Positions 62,405 through 64,000 of a DNA stretch of 64,000 nt are shown here, one piece after another. Below the pieces are notes generated by a model, which was not told where the DNA came from, did not search any database, and saw only the letters and a program-made list of their open reading frames with translations. Positions within the stretch are counted from its first letter, which is position 1. Every line of letters begins with the position of its first letter. The stretch is from Mayamaea pseudoterrestris (Eukaryota > Bacillariophyta > Bacillariophyceae > Sellaphorales > Sellaphoraceae), in NCBI GenBank assembly GCA_027923505.1, contig BROI01000022.1, forward strand, positions 1 through 64,000. The letters run 5' to 3'. Position numbers and translations under genes: made by a program.

Positions 62405-64000
62405 CATCTATGAGTTTACACCCCTCTGGCTGTGTGAGTGGGTTTTGTCAGCCTGCTACTGGGGACAAGCCAAGGGGCACAAAATATTGGTAGACCCTGT
62501 CACAGAACTTGGAGCCTAGATGGGCTAGCAATGACTGCATTGCACTTTCTACATCATGAAACAATGCCTGCCAACTGCAAGCTATCAATTGATACCTCTC
62601 TGGCTGTGGGAGTGGGATATGGCAGCCAGCTACCGGTACTGGGGATAAGCCAGGAACACTAAATTCTGGCAGTCCCTGTCACAGATTTTGGTGAGTAGAT
62701 GGGCCATCAATCACTGCATTGCACTTTCTACATCATGACACAATTTCTATCATTTGCCATTTATTTGTTTACATCTCTCTGGATGTTGGAGTGGGTCATA
62801 GCAGGCAGCTACTATGAGCAAGCCTGGGGGCACGAAATTTGGGCAGTCCCTGTCGCAGAACTCGGAGACTAGATGGGCAATTGATGACTGCATTGCACTT
62901 TCTACATCATCAAACAATGCCTGTCAACTGCCAGCTATCACTTGATACCTCTCTGGTGTTTGGAGTGGGTTTCGTCAGCCTACTATTGTGGACAAGCTTA
63001 GGGACTAGGAATTCTGGCAGTCCCTGTCTCAGAACATAGAGACTCGATGGGCTGGCAATTACTGCATTGCGCTTCCTATATCATGACACAACACCTGTCA
63101 ACTGCCAGCTATCAATTGATATTACTCTGGCGTTTGCAGTGGGTCATGTCAGCCAGCTACTGGGGACAAGCCTACGGACAAGAAATTAGGGCAGTCCCTG
63201 TCGCAGAACTTGGAGACTAGATGGTCAATTGATGACTGCATTGCACTTTCTATTTCATGAAACAATGTCTATCAACTGCCAGCTATCAATTGATACCTCT
63301 CTGGCTGTTGGAGTCAGTCATGGCAGCCAGCTACTGGGGACAAGCCTACTGGCACGAAATTCTGGCAGTCCCTGTCGCAGAACTTGGAGACTAGATGGGC
63401 AATTGATGACTGCATTGCACTTACTATTTCATGAAACAGTGCCTGTCAACTGCAGGTATCAATTGATACCTCTCTGGCATTTGGAGTGGGTCATGGCAGC
63501 CAGCTACTGGGGACAAGCCAAGGAGCAAGAAATTTGGGCAGTCCCTGTCTCAGAACATGGAAACTAGATGGGCTGGCAATGACTGCATTGCGCTTTCTAT
63601 ATCATGACACAACACTTGTCAACTGCCAGCTATCAATTGATACCACTCTGACGTTTGGAGTGGGTCATGACAGCCTGCTACTGTGGACAAGCCTAGGGAC
63701 TCAATATTCTGGCAGTCCCTGTCACAGAACATGGAGACTAGATGGCCAATTAATGACTGCATTGCACATTCAACATCTGGAAGCAATGCCTGTCAACTGC
63801 CATCTATGAGTTTACACCCCTCTGGCTGTGTGAGTGGGTTTTGTCAGCCTGCTACTGTGGACAAGCCAAGGGGCACAAAATTTTGGTAGACCCTGTCGCA
63901 GAACTTGGAGCCTAGATGGGCTAGCAATGACTGCATTGCACTTTCTACATCATGAAACAATGCCTGCCAACTGCAAGCTATCAATTGATACCTCTCTGGC
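62405..64000. repeat. Satellite B: 174-bp tandem repeat (right part)
   Basis: About nine units to the window end. The block starting CATCTATGAGTTTACACCCC at 62405 recurs at about 63802, about 1.4 kb (8 units) later, with near identity over the following 200 bp, much closer than neighbouring units are to each other. Blocks such as ACTAGGAATTCTGGCAGTCC followed by TCTCAGAACATAGAGACTCG also match left and right of the copia element. This is higher-order repeat structure. The array runs off the right end of the window. Confidence 0.95.

Noticed and set aside
1-64000. CRISPR arrays, bacterial insertion sequences or operon signals
   Set aside because: The tandem repeats have no unique spacers, genes carry spliceosomal introns and eukaryotic domains, and nothing suggests a prokaryotic segment.

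Overview
The window looks like nuclear DNA of a photosynthetic stramenopile, most likely a diatom. The evidence is compact genes with short GT-AG introns (66-158 bp in the models here), proteins with signal-peptide/plastid-type leaders (phosphoglycerate mutase, a thylakoid-lumen cyclophilin, an FKBP-MsrA protein), two members of a VRF-motif protein family of a type seen in diatoms, an ankyrin protein, and Ty1/copia elements. The species cannot be named from sequence alone.

Layout. (1) 1-4212 is a tandem satellite (satellite A, about 169 bp per unit, about 25 units) that decays toward its right edge. (2) 4213-15055 is a 10.8-kb Ty1/copia LTR retrotransposon inserted in that decayed edge; the satellite resumes for about 100 bp after it. 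(3) About 15.3-54.1 kb is a dense single-copy gene island with some 24 genes on both strands. (4) From about 54.3 kb to the end is a different satellite (satellite B, about 174 bp per unit), interrupted at 55241-62404 by a second copia element on the minus strand with identical LTRs.

The gene island holds a RING protein, a new three-exon gene of unknown function, a five-exon C-terminal-motor kinesin-14, an Rpr2/Rpp21-like zinc protein, selenoprotein K with an in-frame TGA read as Sec, an RraA-like protein, a Golgi-type sulfotransferase, a CCCH-finger/J-domain fusion, a DCN1-like neddylation factor, a multi-pass membrane protein, a membrane-anchored thioredoxin, a tandem pair of unknown proteins (one decayed), two VRF-family proteins, a lumenal cyclophilin, an ankyrin protein, a two-module glycosyltransferase facing a degenerate nucleotide-sugar epimerase-like protein, phosphoglycerate mutase, an FKBP-MsrA fusion, EXO1 and a CHY/RING ubiquitin ligase. 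The genes do not form one pathway. Local themes are redox/ER-stress proteins (selenoprotein K, thioredoxin, MsrA), Golgi glycan enzymes (sulfotransferase, glycosyltransferase, epimerase-like) and ubiquitin/NEDD8 factors (RING, DCN1-like, CHY-RING).

The most notable observations are the selenocysteine codon of selenoprotein K, the higher-order organisation of satellite B, a conserved dyad-symmetric motif in each unit of both satellites, and the way two unrelated satellites, each carrying a young copia insertion, bracket an active gene island. Splice models were built by eye from GT-AG signals, frame continuity and family matches, and need transcript support.
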